From: Candidatus Berkelbacteria bacterium
Lineage (GTDB): Bacteria > Patescibacteriota > UBA1384 > 2-12-FULL-50-11
DNA: 36,673 nt
Assembly (NCBI GenBank): GCA_016213365.1
Contig: JACRAP010000018.1
Span: 1-36,673, forward strand
Direction of reading: 5' to 3'
Below, one piece after another: positions 1 through 8,175 of the stretch. A program made the translations under genes and the position numbers. Under the pieces are notes generated by a model, which had not been told where the DNA came from, did no database searches, and saw nothing but the letters and a program-made list of their open reading frames with translations. Each line of letters opens with the position of its first letter. The first letter of the stretch is position 1.

Positions 1-43
1 GGCACTTTTTTGTGACGTCAAACCGAGATAACGTCTCGTTCAG

Positions 44-117
44 CGCGCCCGAGAGGATTTGAACCTCTGACCCCAACCTCCGCAAGGTTGTACTCTAATC
101 CACTGAGCTACGGGCGC
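44..117 (-). tRNA. tRNA-Arg, anticodon GCG
   Basis: Reverse complement folds as a cloverleaf: GCGCCCG acceptor, GCTC/GAGT D stem, CAACC-TTGCGGA-GGTTG anticodon arm, AGAGG-TTCAAAT-CCTCT T arm. Confidence 0.93.
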
Positions 118-129
118 ATGTATAATATT
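97..129. repeat. 33-bp perfect direct repeat, copy 1 (5' end of tRNA-Arg plus leader)
   Basis: aatccactgagctacgggcgcatgtataatatt, identical to 176..208. Confidence 0.95.
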
Positions 130-175
130 CTCTCACAATGCGAGCCGTGGCGAAGGGGATTGAAGCGAAGCGTAA

Positions 176-208
176 AATCCACTGAGCTACGGGCGCATGT
201 ATAATATT
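176..208. repeat. 33-bp perfect direct repeat, copy 2 (truncated tRNA-Arg 5' end)
   Basis: Identical to 97..129; not followed by the rest of the tRNA. Confidence 0.95.
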
Positions 209-259
209 TTGATATTTTCCCAAATCCTACCGTTTCCTTGCTGGTTCTAAAACCAGCTG

Positions 260-346
260 CGGAAGCTGTAGGATTCGAACCCACGAGGGACTTGCATCCC
301 TAACAGTTTTCAAGACTGTCCCGATAAGCCACTCCGGCACGCTTCC
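260..346 (-). tRNA. tRNA-Ser, anticodon TGA
   Basis: Class II tRNA; anticodon arm ACAGT-CTTGAAA-ACTGT, long variable arm, T arm with TTCGAAT loop; TATAAT box upstream on the minus strand (363..368). Confidence 0.93.
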
Positions 347-391
347 CTGTAATTCTCGTACAATTATACCCTAGAATTTGGCAAAAGTCTG

Positions 392-1036
392 CTAGTCGTA
401 CGCTAAAGTCACCCCTATTACTTTCTTGGCCCCGGCCATCTTTAAGCAACGAACCGCCTCTTTAAGCGTCGAGCCAGTGGTTACAACATCATCAACAACA
501 ACCACCGTTTTATCGCGCAAATTATCTTTAACTAAAAAGCTGTCTTTAATATTTTCCCGCCGAGCCGCTTTATTCAGTCCAGCTTGAGCTGCGGTTTCTC
601 GAACTTTTAGGATTTTTACGCTCGCATTTCGCCTAAAAAGTTTTTCGGCGATAATTTTTGTTTGCAAAAACCCTCGCTCTCTAAATTTATTGCGCGAACT
701 CGGGATATACGCAACAACATCGAAGTCTATTTCCGCGTCGACCGCTTCGTCTAAAAACTTTTGCGACAAAAAAACTAAAGCGTTACTGTAATTGGCGTAT
801 TTTGCCTTAATTATTAACTCGCGAATCGCTGGATTTTTATAACTATAACCGCAAATTAATTCGCTAAGACCAGTAAACTTTTGGCAACCCTTACACAAGC
901 CGTTTTCGCCGAGTTTTTTACAGATAAAACATCGTCTTTTTAGTCGCTGGCAGTTATTCTCCCAGCATTCAGGGCAAACCCAACTACCTTCAAGGCCGCA
1001 AACAACGCAATCGATCGGGAACAGTAAACCAAGCAT
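392..1036 (-). CDS. comF: ComF family phosphoribosyltransferase
   Basis: N-terminal CxxC zinc-ribbon-like motifs (CVVC, CPEC, CFIC, CKGC) and PRTase motif VVVVDDVVTTGSTLKEA. Confidence 0.92.
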   Translation of the reverse strand: MLGLLFPIDCVVCGLEGSWVCPECWENNCQRLKRRCFICKKLGENGLCKGCQKFTGLSELICGYSYKNPAIRELIIKAKYANYSNALVFLSQKFLDEAVDAEIDFDVVAYIPSSRNKFRERGFLQTKIIAEKLFRRNASVKILKVRETAAQAGLNKAARRENIKDSFLVKDNLRDKTVVVVDDVVTTGSTLKEAVRCLKMAGAKKVIGVTLAYD

Positions 1037-1051
1037 TTGGTAATTATCGCC

Positions 1052-1081
1052 TTGACTTTGCGGTCAAATCCATACCATAAT
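1052..1081 (+). promoter_or_regulatory. Candidate sigma70-type promoter upstream of hsp20
   Basis: TTGACT-N18-CATAAT; TTGAC...GTCAA inverted repeat overlaps the -35. Confidence 0.45.
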
Positions 1082-1115
1082 AGTGCTACAGGGGCCCAAT
1101 AATTTAAGGAGAACT

Positions 1116-1493
1116 ATGACAAAAAAAGAAGAGCTTAACGACGAGTGGTTAGAAGAGGAAGAAGAGGGGCAGCTTGCTATCGACGCCTACCAAGACGACG
1201 ACAATATTTATATTAAAGCGCCGATCGCTGGCGTTAAGGTTGAAGATCTAGAGATTTCCATCACCGACGAAGTGGTAACCATCAAAGGCACGCGCAAAAA
1301 CGAAACCGAAACCGACAAAAATAACTATCTTGTCCAAGAGTGTTATTGGGGCTCGTTTATGCGCTCGTATATTTTGCCGTTTTCTATCGACGCCTCAAAA
1401 GCCGACGCAACTTTGCGTAACGGCATCCTATCAATTCAAATTCCAAAACAAGAAAAAACCAAAACCAGAATTCTAAAAGTTGAAGTAAATTAA
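1116..1493 (+). CDS. Hsp20/alpha-crystallin family small heat shock protein
   Basis: Alpha-crystallin domain (YIKAPIAGVKVEDLEISITDEVVTIKGTR ... LRNGILSIQIPK); AAGGAG SD precedes ATG 1116, so the ORF-track start is too far upstream. Confidence 0.92.
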   Translation: MTKKEELNDEWLEEEEEGQLAIDAYQDDDNIYIKAPIAGVKVEDLEISITDEVVTIKGTRKNETETDKNNYLVQECYWGSFMRSYILPFSIDASKADATLRNGILSIQIPKQEKTKTRILKVEVN

Positions 1494-1532
1494 AGCTTGC
1501 AACAAAGGGTGAGTTGAGGGAAGCTATAACTA

Positions 1533-2903
1533 ATGAAGCGAGGGGTATTAATTGCTTTTGTTGTGTTCGGCATTATCGTAGTCGGTCTTTTTGTTTTATT
1601 AATCCGAAGCGGTGGCGATAACAACACCGCCCCAACCGTTAAAAAAATTAGCGTTTGGATGCCGTACGACGAGATTAAAACCTACCAGCAAATCTCACAG
1701 CGTTTTGTAGAAGAAAACCCCGATGTAACGTTAGAGTTTAAATATATCGAATCTAAAGACGCCGCTGATTACGAAGCCAAAGTGGTGGACGCGATCGCTA
1801 GCGAAAAAGGCCCGGATATTTGGTTGGTTCGTAGTGATTGGATCCCCAAACACGCCCCAAAAAGCGAGCCGGCTTTCGCTGAAGACGAAACACTTAACCC
1901 GATCGATATCGCTAAAAATCGCTTAATCCCAGCGGTAGTGGATTTAAATATCTACGACAATAAACTTTACGGCGTGCCGCTATTTGCCGATACGCTGGCA
2001 GTTTTTTATAACGAAGATTTCTACTTAAAATATCTAGACGAAGCAACCCAAGCTCAACAAGACGCGATCGGGAGTTATTTAACTTCTTGGGGTATGTTAA
2101 GAACGCAGGTGTCTGGGATATCACGCTCAAGTGGCAGTACCGTTACGCGTTCGGGTATCGCGCTTGGAACGGCTGAAAACACTTACGCCGCAACCGACAT
2201 CCTTTCGGCTTTTCTGGTTCAATCGGGCGTAAAAATCCTCTCCGACGATAAAAAAGACGTAACCTTTAATTTAGCCCAGTTCGTTAACGGCAAAGCTCGC
2301 TTCCCTGCCACCGAGGCGCTCGATTTTTATACCAGTTTTGCCAAGCCCGGTAAGGCGAATTATTCCTGGAATAAAGGACTTGGCAGTGGCTTGAGCGCAT
2401 TTATCGGCGGTAGAACTGCCACACTGATCGGTTATCACTCTACCTTAAAACAAATCGTTGATGCCAACCCAAGCTTTAAGTTAAAAGTGGCAACTTTCCC
2501 GCAAATTAACGATTCGGTAAAAGTGGCCGATCGAGTTGATTTCGGGGTTAGTTGGTCGCACATCGTTAACAAAGATTCGAAAAACACCGGTTTAGCATGG
2601 AAGTATTTGGGTTATTTTATGGAGTCGAGCGTTTTGAACCAATATTCAAACCTGACCGACAAAATTTCGGTTGAGTTGCTTGGCAGAACGCGTCCAATCC
2701 CGACCGAACTAATTACAGCTGATAACGCAGCAGAGAAAATCTTTTTAGCGCAGTTGCAGTATTTAAAGCCGTTTATCAAACCTGAATGGCAAGAGACCGA
2801 CGAAATTTTGCAAGACGCGATAAAATTAATTGTAAACGACAACGCCAAAGCCCAAACATCTGCCGACACAACCGCTGAAAGATTTAAGAAAGCGTTCGAA
2901 TAA
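1533..2903 (+). CDS. Extracellular solute-binding protein (ABC sugar-binding type) with N-terminal TM anchor
   Basis: N-terminal TM helix, then a type 1 SBP pattern (KKISVWMPYDEIKTYQQISQRFVEENPDVTLEFKYI ... GPDIWLVRSDW). Confidence 0.8.
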   Translation: MKRGVLIAFVVFGIIVVGLFVLLIRSGGDNNTAPTVKKISVWMPYDEIKTYQQISQRFVEENPDVTLEFKYIESKDAADYEAKVVDAIASEKGPDIWLVRSDWIPKHAPKSEPAFAEDETLNPIDIAKNRLIPAVVDLNIYDNKLYGVPLFADTLAVFYNEDFYLKYLDEATQAQQDAIGSYLTSWGMLRTQVSGISRSSGSTVTRSGIALGTAENTYAATDILSAFLVQSGVKILSDDKKDVTFNLAQFVNGKARFPATEALDFYTSFAKPGKANYSWNKGLGSGLSAFIGGRTATLIGYHSTLKQIVDANPSFKLKVATFPQINDSVKVADRVDFGVSWSHIVNKDSKNTGLAWKYLGYFMESSVLNQYSNLTDKISVELLGRTRPIPTELITADNAAEKIFLAQLQYLKPFIKPEWQETDEILQDAIKLIVNDNAKAQTSADTTAERFKKAFE

Positions 2904-3220
2904 TGACGCTACGAGATCTGATTGTAACGAAAGCTTGGGCTTATACTATTGGTGTTCCGATTGAAAAAGTAGACGGCAAAGATAAGTTGGAATATACAAG
3001 CTTCTCGGAGTATTTTTTAGCTCTAATAAAAGTTGCTTCAAATATTGCTATTGGCTTAGCAGTTTTAATGATTGTTTGGGGCGCGTTTAAATACGTTACA
3101 AGCGGCGGCGACGAAACAAAAGCGCGCGAAGGCAAAGACGTAATAATCGGCGCGCTAGTCGGGTTGGCGCTGTTGTTTTTAATTAAGTTAATTATTCCGA
3201 TAATTGGGGTGCGAGAATGA
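2903..3220 (+). CDS. Small membrane protein, VirB2/TrbC pilin-like (paralog 1)
   Basis: Two TM segments and motif FKYVTSGGDETKAREGKDVIIGALVGLALL; TAATG overlap with upstream gene. Confidence 0.75.
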   Translation: MTLRDLIVTKAWAYTIGVPIEKVDGKDKLEYTSFSEYFLALIKVASNIAIGLAVLMIVWGAFKYVTSGGDETKAREGKDVIIGALVGLALLFLIKLIIPIIGVRE

Positions 3221-3897
3221 TTGACAGGGTGTTTGCCCAAGCGGTTATTGATAAGGACAAAGTCGATCAGCTTCCTGGCTCATCGCTAACGCTTAGTTCG
3301 CTTTTCTCAGGGGCAATAAACATAATCTTAACAACTATCGCATTAGTTGCATTTGGGAGCTTACTGTACTCTGGATTTATGTACATTAGTTCTGGTGGCG
3401 ACGCCGCCAAGGCCGAAACGGCTCGAAAAAATATCGTTTGGGCGCTTACCGGTGTAATTTTAGCGATGTTATCGTTTCTGTTAGTAAACTTTTTTGCGAG
3501 TATCCCAGAAACAGATTTTTCGGGGAGTAGTAACAACGGCGGTGATAATTCTGGTGGTGGCTTAACAACTACTGCTGATTTTGAAGTTACAACCGCTTCT
3601 GGTGGTTCTTTGGGTAACTATAATATCGCAAATCCAAGCCAACCGTTTACGGAACAATTTCTTATTAATTTACCAACCAAGCCATCGTCTAACGTTAGGG
3701 TTAGTGCTAACATCCAAGGGAATTTAGACTTAACGCTTTTAGACACGGCAGTTATTTTTACCCCAGAAAATTATTCTACTAACCAGCCAATTAGGGTTAA
3801 TTATTCTGGCAAAAATACCTCTGCTGGTAGTAGCACCCTAACTTTTAGTAGCGGCAGTAACACAAAATCGGTAACGTTTTTAATAGGCAATGATTAG
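3217..3897 (+). CDS. VirB2/TrbC-like membrane protein with C-terminal beta-rich extracellular domain (paralog 2)
   Basis: Motif FMYISSGGDAAKAETARKNIVWALTGVILAML; Ser/Thr-rich C-terminal extension; ATGA overlap with upstream gene. Confidence 0.72.
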   Translation: MIDRVFAQAVIDKDKVDQLPGSSLTLSSLFSGAINIILTTIALVAFGSLLYSGFMYISSGGDAAKAETARKNIVWALTGVILAMLSFLLVNFFASIPETDFSGSSNNGGDNSGGGLTTTADFEVTTASGGSLGNYNIANPSQPFTEQFLINLPTKPSSNVRVSANIQGNLDLTLLDTAVIFTPENYSTNQPIRVNYSGKNTSAGSSTLTFSSGSNTKSVTFLIGND

Positions 3898-4300
3898 ACT
3901 TATAATTCTTACATTACTATTTGCGCCGAATTTGGTTTTCGCCCAAGCGATCGATCTGCCAGATTCAAGCGGCGACGCTAAGCAATTTATTTCAGATGAT
4001 TTCTCTATCATCCCACCGTGTTTGCGTACAGCAACTGCCGCCCAAAGCGCGGGGATTAGCTGTATTAGTGAAAGTATCTTTTTCTATACTAGCTTGCTAC
4101 TGCTATTAATTGCGGTAGGTACTTTTGTTTATTTTCTTTACGGCGCGTTTTTATACACCTCGGCCTTTGGCGACGAGAACAAAATTAAGAGCGCAAAAAA
4201 TATTATTAAGTTTGCCCTTATCGGTATGTTTATAGCGATTTTCTCTAGGTTCCTGGTGAACTTGTTAATCGACGGGTTAAATGTTACGGGGCTAAATTAA
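3890..4300 (+). CDS. VirB2/TrbC-like membrane protein (paralog 3)
   Basis: Signal-like N terminus, 2 TM, motif FLYTSAFGDENKIKSAKNIIKFALIGMFIAIF. Confidence 0.65.
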   Translation: MIRLIILTLLFAPNLVFAQAIDLPDSSGDAKQFISDDFSIIPPCLRTATAAQSAGISCISESIFFYTSLLLLLIAVGTFVYFLYGAFLYTSAFGDENKIKSAKNIIKFALIGMFIAIFSRFLVNLLIDGLNVTGLN

Positions 4301-4306
4301 AGGCGC

Positions 4307-4335
4307 TTGACAATTTAAGGGAATAGTTCTGTAAT
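4307..4335 (+). promoter_or_regulatory. Candidate sigma70-type promoter for paralog 4
   Basis: TTGACA-N17-TGTAAT, followed by AAGGAGG SD before ATG 4366. Confidence 0.6.
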
Positions 4336-4365
4336 AATAATGTATTCAAATATTTAAGGAGGTAA

Positions 4366-4740
4366 ATGTTTATTAAACTAACTGATTTTGTAACTAAGGT
4401 TTACGCCCAAAATAACGGCGGTATTGGCGGTAGTAACACAGGACGATCTTTGAAACTTTCAGACTTTGAATTCTTAAAGTTATTCGGGACTGGTGGCGAT
4501 AAAACAACCTTCTCGGTTATCTTGGGGCAGATTATTGCGCTAGTTCTAACGATTGCGGCACTTACTGCCTTTATTTATCTGTTAATAGCAGGTTTCCAAT
4601 ACATTACTGCCGGCGGTGATTCAGCTAAAGTTGATGGCGCCCGAAAAGGAATTACCAACGCCTTAATTGGAATAATAATTATTATGATTTCTTACCTCCT
4701 TCTAAGGTTCGTAGGCACCGAATTGATTGGTAATAGATAG
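4366..4740 (+). CDS. VirB2/TrbC-like membrane protein (paralog 4)
   Basis: Motif FQYITAGGDSAKVDGARKGITNALIGIIIIMISYLLLRF; strong SD aaggaggt. Confidence 0.75.
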   Translation: MFIKLTDFVTKVYAQNNGGIGGSNTGRSLKLSDFEFLKLFGTGGDKTTFSVILGQIIALVLTIAALTAFIYLLIAGFQYITAGGDSAKVDGARKGITNALIGIIIIMISYLLLRFVGTELIGNR

Positions 4741-4741
4741 C

Positions 4742-6238
4742 TTAACCAACAACCGATCTTACTTCAGCTTCTGTAGTGAGCCCTTGGCTCACCTTCAGAA
4801 GTCCGTCTTCAAATAAACTTTTATTACCAATAGTGGTGAAATACTGTTGAAACTCGCTAAGCGACGCCTCGCGCTTAATTAACTCGATTATATTTGTGTC
4901 TGGCAACAGATGCTCGGCGATTAATAACCGACCTTTATAGCCAGTTTGGTGGCAAACTTCGCAGCCGCCGCCTTGGCAGTTGGTGCAGAGTTTTCTCACT
5001 AGTCGCTGGGCGACAATTAACGAAACCGAGTCGGCAAGCAAGTATTTTGGCACGCCCATCTGGATTAAACGCGAGAACGAGGCGGCGGCGCTGTTGGTGT
5101 GGAGCGTTGATAACACTAAATGTCCGGTTAAAGACGCGTTCACGGCGATATCGGCGGTTTCGTGATCGCGAATCTCACCCACCATTATTACGTTTGGATC
5201 TTGGCGCAACACTGCGCGAAGGGCTTGGGGGAAGTCGAAGCCGGCGAGCGGATCAACCTGAACCTGTTCGATCCCTTCAAGGCGATACTCGATCGGATCC
5301 TCGATCGTAATTATTTTGCGCTCCGGCGTGTTGAGTAGCTGCAAAACTGCGTACAGACTCGAAGTTTTTCCGCTTCCGGTTGGACCGGTAAAAAGTACCA
5401 ATCCTTCGGGCTTACCGATAGCTAACCGAATTGCTTCGAGGGTTTGAGCTGGGAACAGTAGCTGATCGAGCGTTAGGAGTTGTCTGTAATTAAGTAAGCG
5501 CAGCTCGATGGTTTGCCCGTAGGCGCTTGGCAATACGTTAACACGAATGTCGATCGGGTTGTTGTCGATATTTACGCTCATACGCCCGTCTTGTGCGATT
5601 GTGCGCAAGTCGAGCTTGATGTGACTGTTGGTCATAATTCTTGAACTTAAAAGCTTGTAAGATTTTTCAGGCAAAGTTAATACCGGTAAGAGTTTGCCGT
5701 CGATTCTAAAGCGAACGTAAACTGCTTCGTGCATCGGCTCGAAGTGGACGTCGCTGGCGTCTAAACTTACGGCGCCTGAAATAATTGTTTCAAGCAGTTC
5801 GGTTGTGCCGACTTTGTTTATCGCTTGCTGTAAGTCGTTGAGGGTTTGGATTACCGGCCGATCTTCCTCAATTACTTTTTGGATTTTTGGCAATAGAAGT
5901 GGATATCGTTGCAAGGCGTAGTTGATTGAGCTTTGGGAACAGATATGCGGCTCGAAAGTTACGCCTAAGTTAGCACTAAGCTGTTGCATATACTGAACAA
6001 GTTGCTCGTTTGCGGGATTTGGGGCGGCCGCTCGCACGACGTTACCGATTTTCATAAAGGCAACAACGTTTAGCGCCCTTGCCGCTTCTTCAGGGATTAG
6101 GCCTAAGATATCGGCAACAAACGGATAATTAACTAAATTGATGTACGGCAAGCCGTACTGACTCGCTAGGAGCTCGGCTTGTTGCTCTTCTTGAGAGCGA
6201 TCGTACTGTTTAACAACTGCACGCAAATCTTGAGGCAT
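4742..6238 (-). CDS. pilB: Type II secretion/type IV pilus assembly ATPase (GspE/PilB family)
   Basis: Walker A GPTGSGKTSSLYAVL, IITIEDPIEY, Walker B NVIMVGEIRDHETADIA, tetracysteine CTNCQGGGCEVC; start MPQDLRAV at 6238 more plausible than 6325. Confidence 0.92.
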   Translation of the reverse strand: MPQDLRAVVKQYDRSQEEQQAELLASQYGLPYINLVNYPFVADILGLIPEEAARALNVVAFMKIGNVVRAAAPNPANEQLVQYMQQLSANLGVTFEPHICSQSSINYALQRYPLLLPKIQKVIEEDRPVIQTLNDLQQAINKVGTTELLETIISGAVSLDASDVHFEPMHEAVYVRFRIDGKLLPVLTLPEKSYKLLSSRIMTNSHIKLDLRTIAQDGRMSVNIDNNPIDIRVNVLPSAYGQTIELRLLNYRQLLTLDQLLFPAQTLEAIRLAIGKPEGLVLFTGPTGSGKTSSLYAVLQLLNTPERKIITIEDPIEYRLEGIEQVQVDPLAGFDFPQALRAVLRQDPNVIMVGEIRDHETADIAVNASLTGHLVLSTLHTNSAAASFSRLIQMGVPKYLLADSVSLIVAQRLVRKLCTNCQGGGCEVCHQTGYKGRLLIAEHLLPDTNIIELIKREASLSEFQQYFTTIGNKSLFEDGLLKVSQGLTTEAEVRSVVG

Positions 6239-6293
6239 AGATTTATTGTAGCAGTTAACCGACGCAGAGGTGGGAGGATGGGGACAGATCGAT

Positions 6294-6409
6294 GCAATGA
6301 GCGCAGTTGAAGTGCGCGTAGACATGGGGGACTAGGAATGATTAGCGTAGTGAGCGCAGTCGAACTGCTTAGTGTGTAGAAATATTTGCAGTGAGCTCTG
6401 TCGAACTGC
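6294..6409. repeat. Three degenerate copies of a ~22-bp REP-like motif
   Basis: gcaatgagcgcagttgaagtgc (6294-6315), gtagtgagcgcagtcgaactgc (6347-6368), gcagtgagctctgtcgaactgc (6388-6409); third copy has GCAGT/ACTGC inverted ends. Confidence 0.75.
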
Positions 6410-6500
6410 GGGCTGAGTGGGAGCGTGTCCGCACTCTGCTAACAGAAGTAGATCTGCGTTTTGACGACGGAACAGAATTAAGGAAGGCGGCCTGATGTCA

Positions 6501-6773
6501 TCATGCTTCGAGATCATCGCCTATTGGCCAGACCGAATAAGTTCGGGAGCTCGGGATGGTCAAGAACTGGTGAAGCAGACGGCTGCGTTCTTCTGGGCTC
6601 AAGCCCGAAAGATATGGCTCCTTCCAGAGCGGCCAGCTGAGAAAGCAAGCCAGGGCGACGACCTTGGTGGCGTAATGTGTTGCTTCCTCATTAGTCAGCA
6701 CCAACCCGAACTTCTGCAGGCAAAGAACTCTAAACTCATCGATCTCGTTTTGGTTTGGTTTTGGTATATTCAT
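6501..6773 (-). CDS. Small protein resembling CPR proteins found next to recombinases
   Basis: IDEFRVLCLQKFGLVLTNEEATHYATKVVALACFL fits the (I/D)EF..LY.K.FG..L(T/S)(D/N)EEA pattern recalled from CPR genomes. Confidence 0.5.
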   Translation of the reverse strand: MNIPKPNQNEIDEFRVLCLQKFGLVLTNEEATHYATKVVALACFLSWPLWKEPYLSGLSPEERSRLLHQFLTIPSSRTYSVWPIGDDLEA

Positions 6774-6850
6774 GAACCGGTCTTAACACAACCACAAAGC
6801 AAGGCAACCCCTCGTTTTTTGCAAATCCTGCAAACCCCATTCAACCTGAG

Positions 6851-7210
6851 ATGATGAAGAAAGAGACGCGAGAGTATATCAGCGCGGTCACCAAGCTCGG
6901 GCTTCTGAAACGTGCTCAGGCCGGGAAGCACACCTGCCGCCTGCCACTCGGTTACACCAAGGACGCGGATGGGAACGTGATCATCGACCCAATCATCGGC
7001 CCGAAAGTGAAGTGGCTCTTTCAACTTCGAGCGGCCAAACTAACTCTGCGCCAAATACAAGCGGCTTCAATCGGCTGCGGGCTCCGGTCTGGAAAAGGCC
7101 AATTCTTGCAGATCTCTACGCTTTCGAGCATACTCAAGAATCCTTTCTACTCTGGCTTTGTTCGGAGTGGAGACATACTGTTTGCGGGTAACCATCCCGC
7201 CCTGCATTAG
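6851..7210 (+). pseudogene. Serine recombinase fragment (recombinase domain only)
   Basis: AGKHTCRLPLGYTKDADGNVIIDP...STLSSILKNPFYSGFVRSGDILFAGNHPAL matches the central domain of large serine recombinases; N-terminal catalytic resolvase domain and C-terminal portion absent. Confidence 0.8.
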
Positions 7211-7276
7211 CCAGTAAACTGTTTTGCGCAGGCGTTGTAGGTTGACAAACTGTGAACTGCGTCTACCATGTCACCT

Positions 7277-7570
7277 ATGACAAGTGCAGGCGCAGAAACA
7301 TACAAAGCTCAGACGCTGGCGGTAGAAAGCTTGCTTGAACACCACCCAGAGTTTGATCCCGCGACAGACCCTGGCTTCTCATCAGAAGAAAGGCATGTCT
7401 TCTCAGAAGTCTTTCAGCCAGATTGGAGCCAATACAAAGACGACTACCGCCAGGTGTATGATCATTTCATAAATCACGAGCCCGAATCAATGCGACAGGC
7501 TCAAGCGGTACTCAAGAAATTCTTCCTGGCTCATGGGGTGGATCCTGCCGGGTATGAGCTCGAATTCTAA
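7277..7570 (+). CDS. Hypothetical protein, candidate leaderless mRNA
   Basis: ORF in frame with 7268; TTGACA (7242) and TACCAT (7264-7269) place +1 at ATG 7277; hairpin terminator follows. Confidence 0.55.
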   Translation: MTSAGAETYKAQTLAVESLLEHHPEFDPATDPGFSSEERHVFSEVFQPDWSQYKDDYRQVYDHFINHEPESMRQAQAVLKKFFLAHGVDPAGYELEF

Positions 7571-7579
7571 CCCAAATCA

Positions 7580-7604
7580 GAGGCTCGGTCTGCAACCGAG
7601 CCTC
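7580..7604. terminator. Hairpin between convergent small genes
   Basis: GAGGCTCGG-tctgcaa-CCGAGCCTC followed by ttctcttt. Confidence 0.75.
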
Positions 7605-7610
7605 TTCTCT

Positions 7611-7820
7611 TTAGTCGTCGGAGTGGATCTTCTCGTAGGTGATCGTTCCGTCCGACTGCTTGGTTCCGGCCGTCGCATCGTTGTGGGTCGGACCGGATTT
7701 CTGACCGGCGTGATGATGACTCGGTTGACTTGCCGACTGAGCCGTCGCTTGCGTTCCCGCGGGTGCGTTTGAGAGCACTTCCGCGATGACGCTGCGTTCG
7801 GCGCTGGTCTTGTCTGCCAT
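7611..7820 (-). CDS. Small low-complexity His/Ala/Ser/Thr-rich protein
   Basis: MADKTSAERSVIAEVLSNAPAG...; GGGAGG SD at 7827-7832 preceded directly by hairpin GGGC-att-GCCC (7833-7843). Confidence 0.55.
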   Translation of the reverse strand: MADKTSAERSVIAEVLSNAPAGTQATAQSASQPSHHHAGQKSGPTHNDATAGTKQSDGTITYEKIHSDD

Positions 7821-7920
7821 TCTAGGCCTCCCGGGCAATGCCCACGTTTTCATACGTAAACCATCCCTTGACGGTTTCCTGGCGGGGGCAGACTTTGTTG
7901 TCGGGATCCAGCACTTTCAG

Positions 7921-7985
7921 GAACGATGGGATTCGAACCCTGAAGCGTGGACCTGCCGAACCTGTCGACGGCAGTTTTCAATCTG
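7921..7985 (-). pseudogene. Degenerate tRNA-Ser-like 3' portion
   Basis: Minus strand reads ...GATTGAAAACTGC...AGGGTTCGAATCCCATCGTTC: Ser(TGA)-like anticodon arm and T-arm, without a 5' half. Confidence 0.5.
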
Positions 7986-8074
7986 CGGAGAGGCAGGGAT
8001 TCGAACCCTGGGTCCGCCTTACGGCAGACAACTCATTAGCAGTGAGCTCCATTCGGCCACTCTGGCACCTCTCC
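7986..8074 (-). tRNA. tRNA-Ser, anticodon GCT
   Basis: GGAGAGG...CCTCTCC acceptor, CTCA-CTGCTAA-TGAG anticodon arm, long variable arm, CAGGG-TTCGAAT-CCCTG T arm. Confidence 0.94.
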
Positions 8075-8101
8075 ATAATATGTCTCGGCATAGCCTCGAG
8101 C
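8057..8101. repeat. Imperfect direct repeat, copy 1 (tRNA-Ser(GCT) 5' end plus leader)
   Basis: ccactctggcac plus diverged flank, compared with 8176..8220. Confidence 0.7.
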
Positions 8102-8175
8102 AAAAAACTGAGCCATCGTGGCCGCCGGGGAAATTGTTTATTTCCCGCCGGATGCTGCGCTCGCTCGCATCCGAC

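Noticed and set aside
241-256. ctggttctaaaaccag hairpin downstream of tRNA-Ser(TGA) as a terminator
   Set aside because: No T tract on the minus strand, and tRNA-Arg downstream is probably co-transcribed.
4894-5310. Plus-strand ORFs 4894-5310 and 4980-5165
   Set aside because: Antisense to the strongly supported pilB ATPase; no SD or family resemblance.
6495-6854. Plus-strand ORF 6495-6854
   Set aside because: Antisense to 6501-6773, whose composition and motif are more protein-like.
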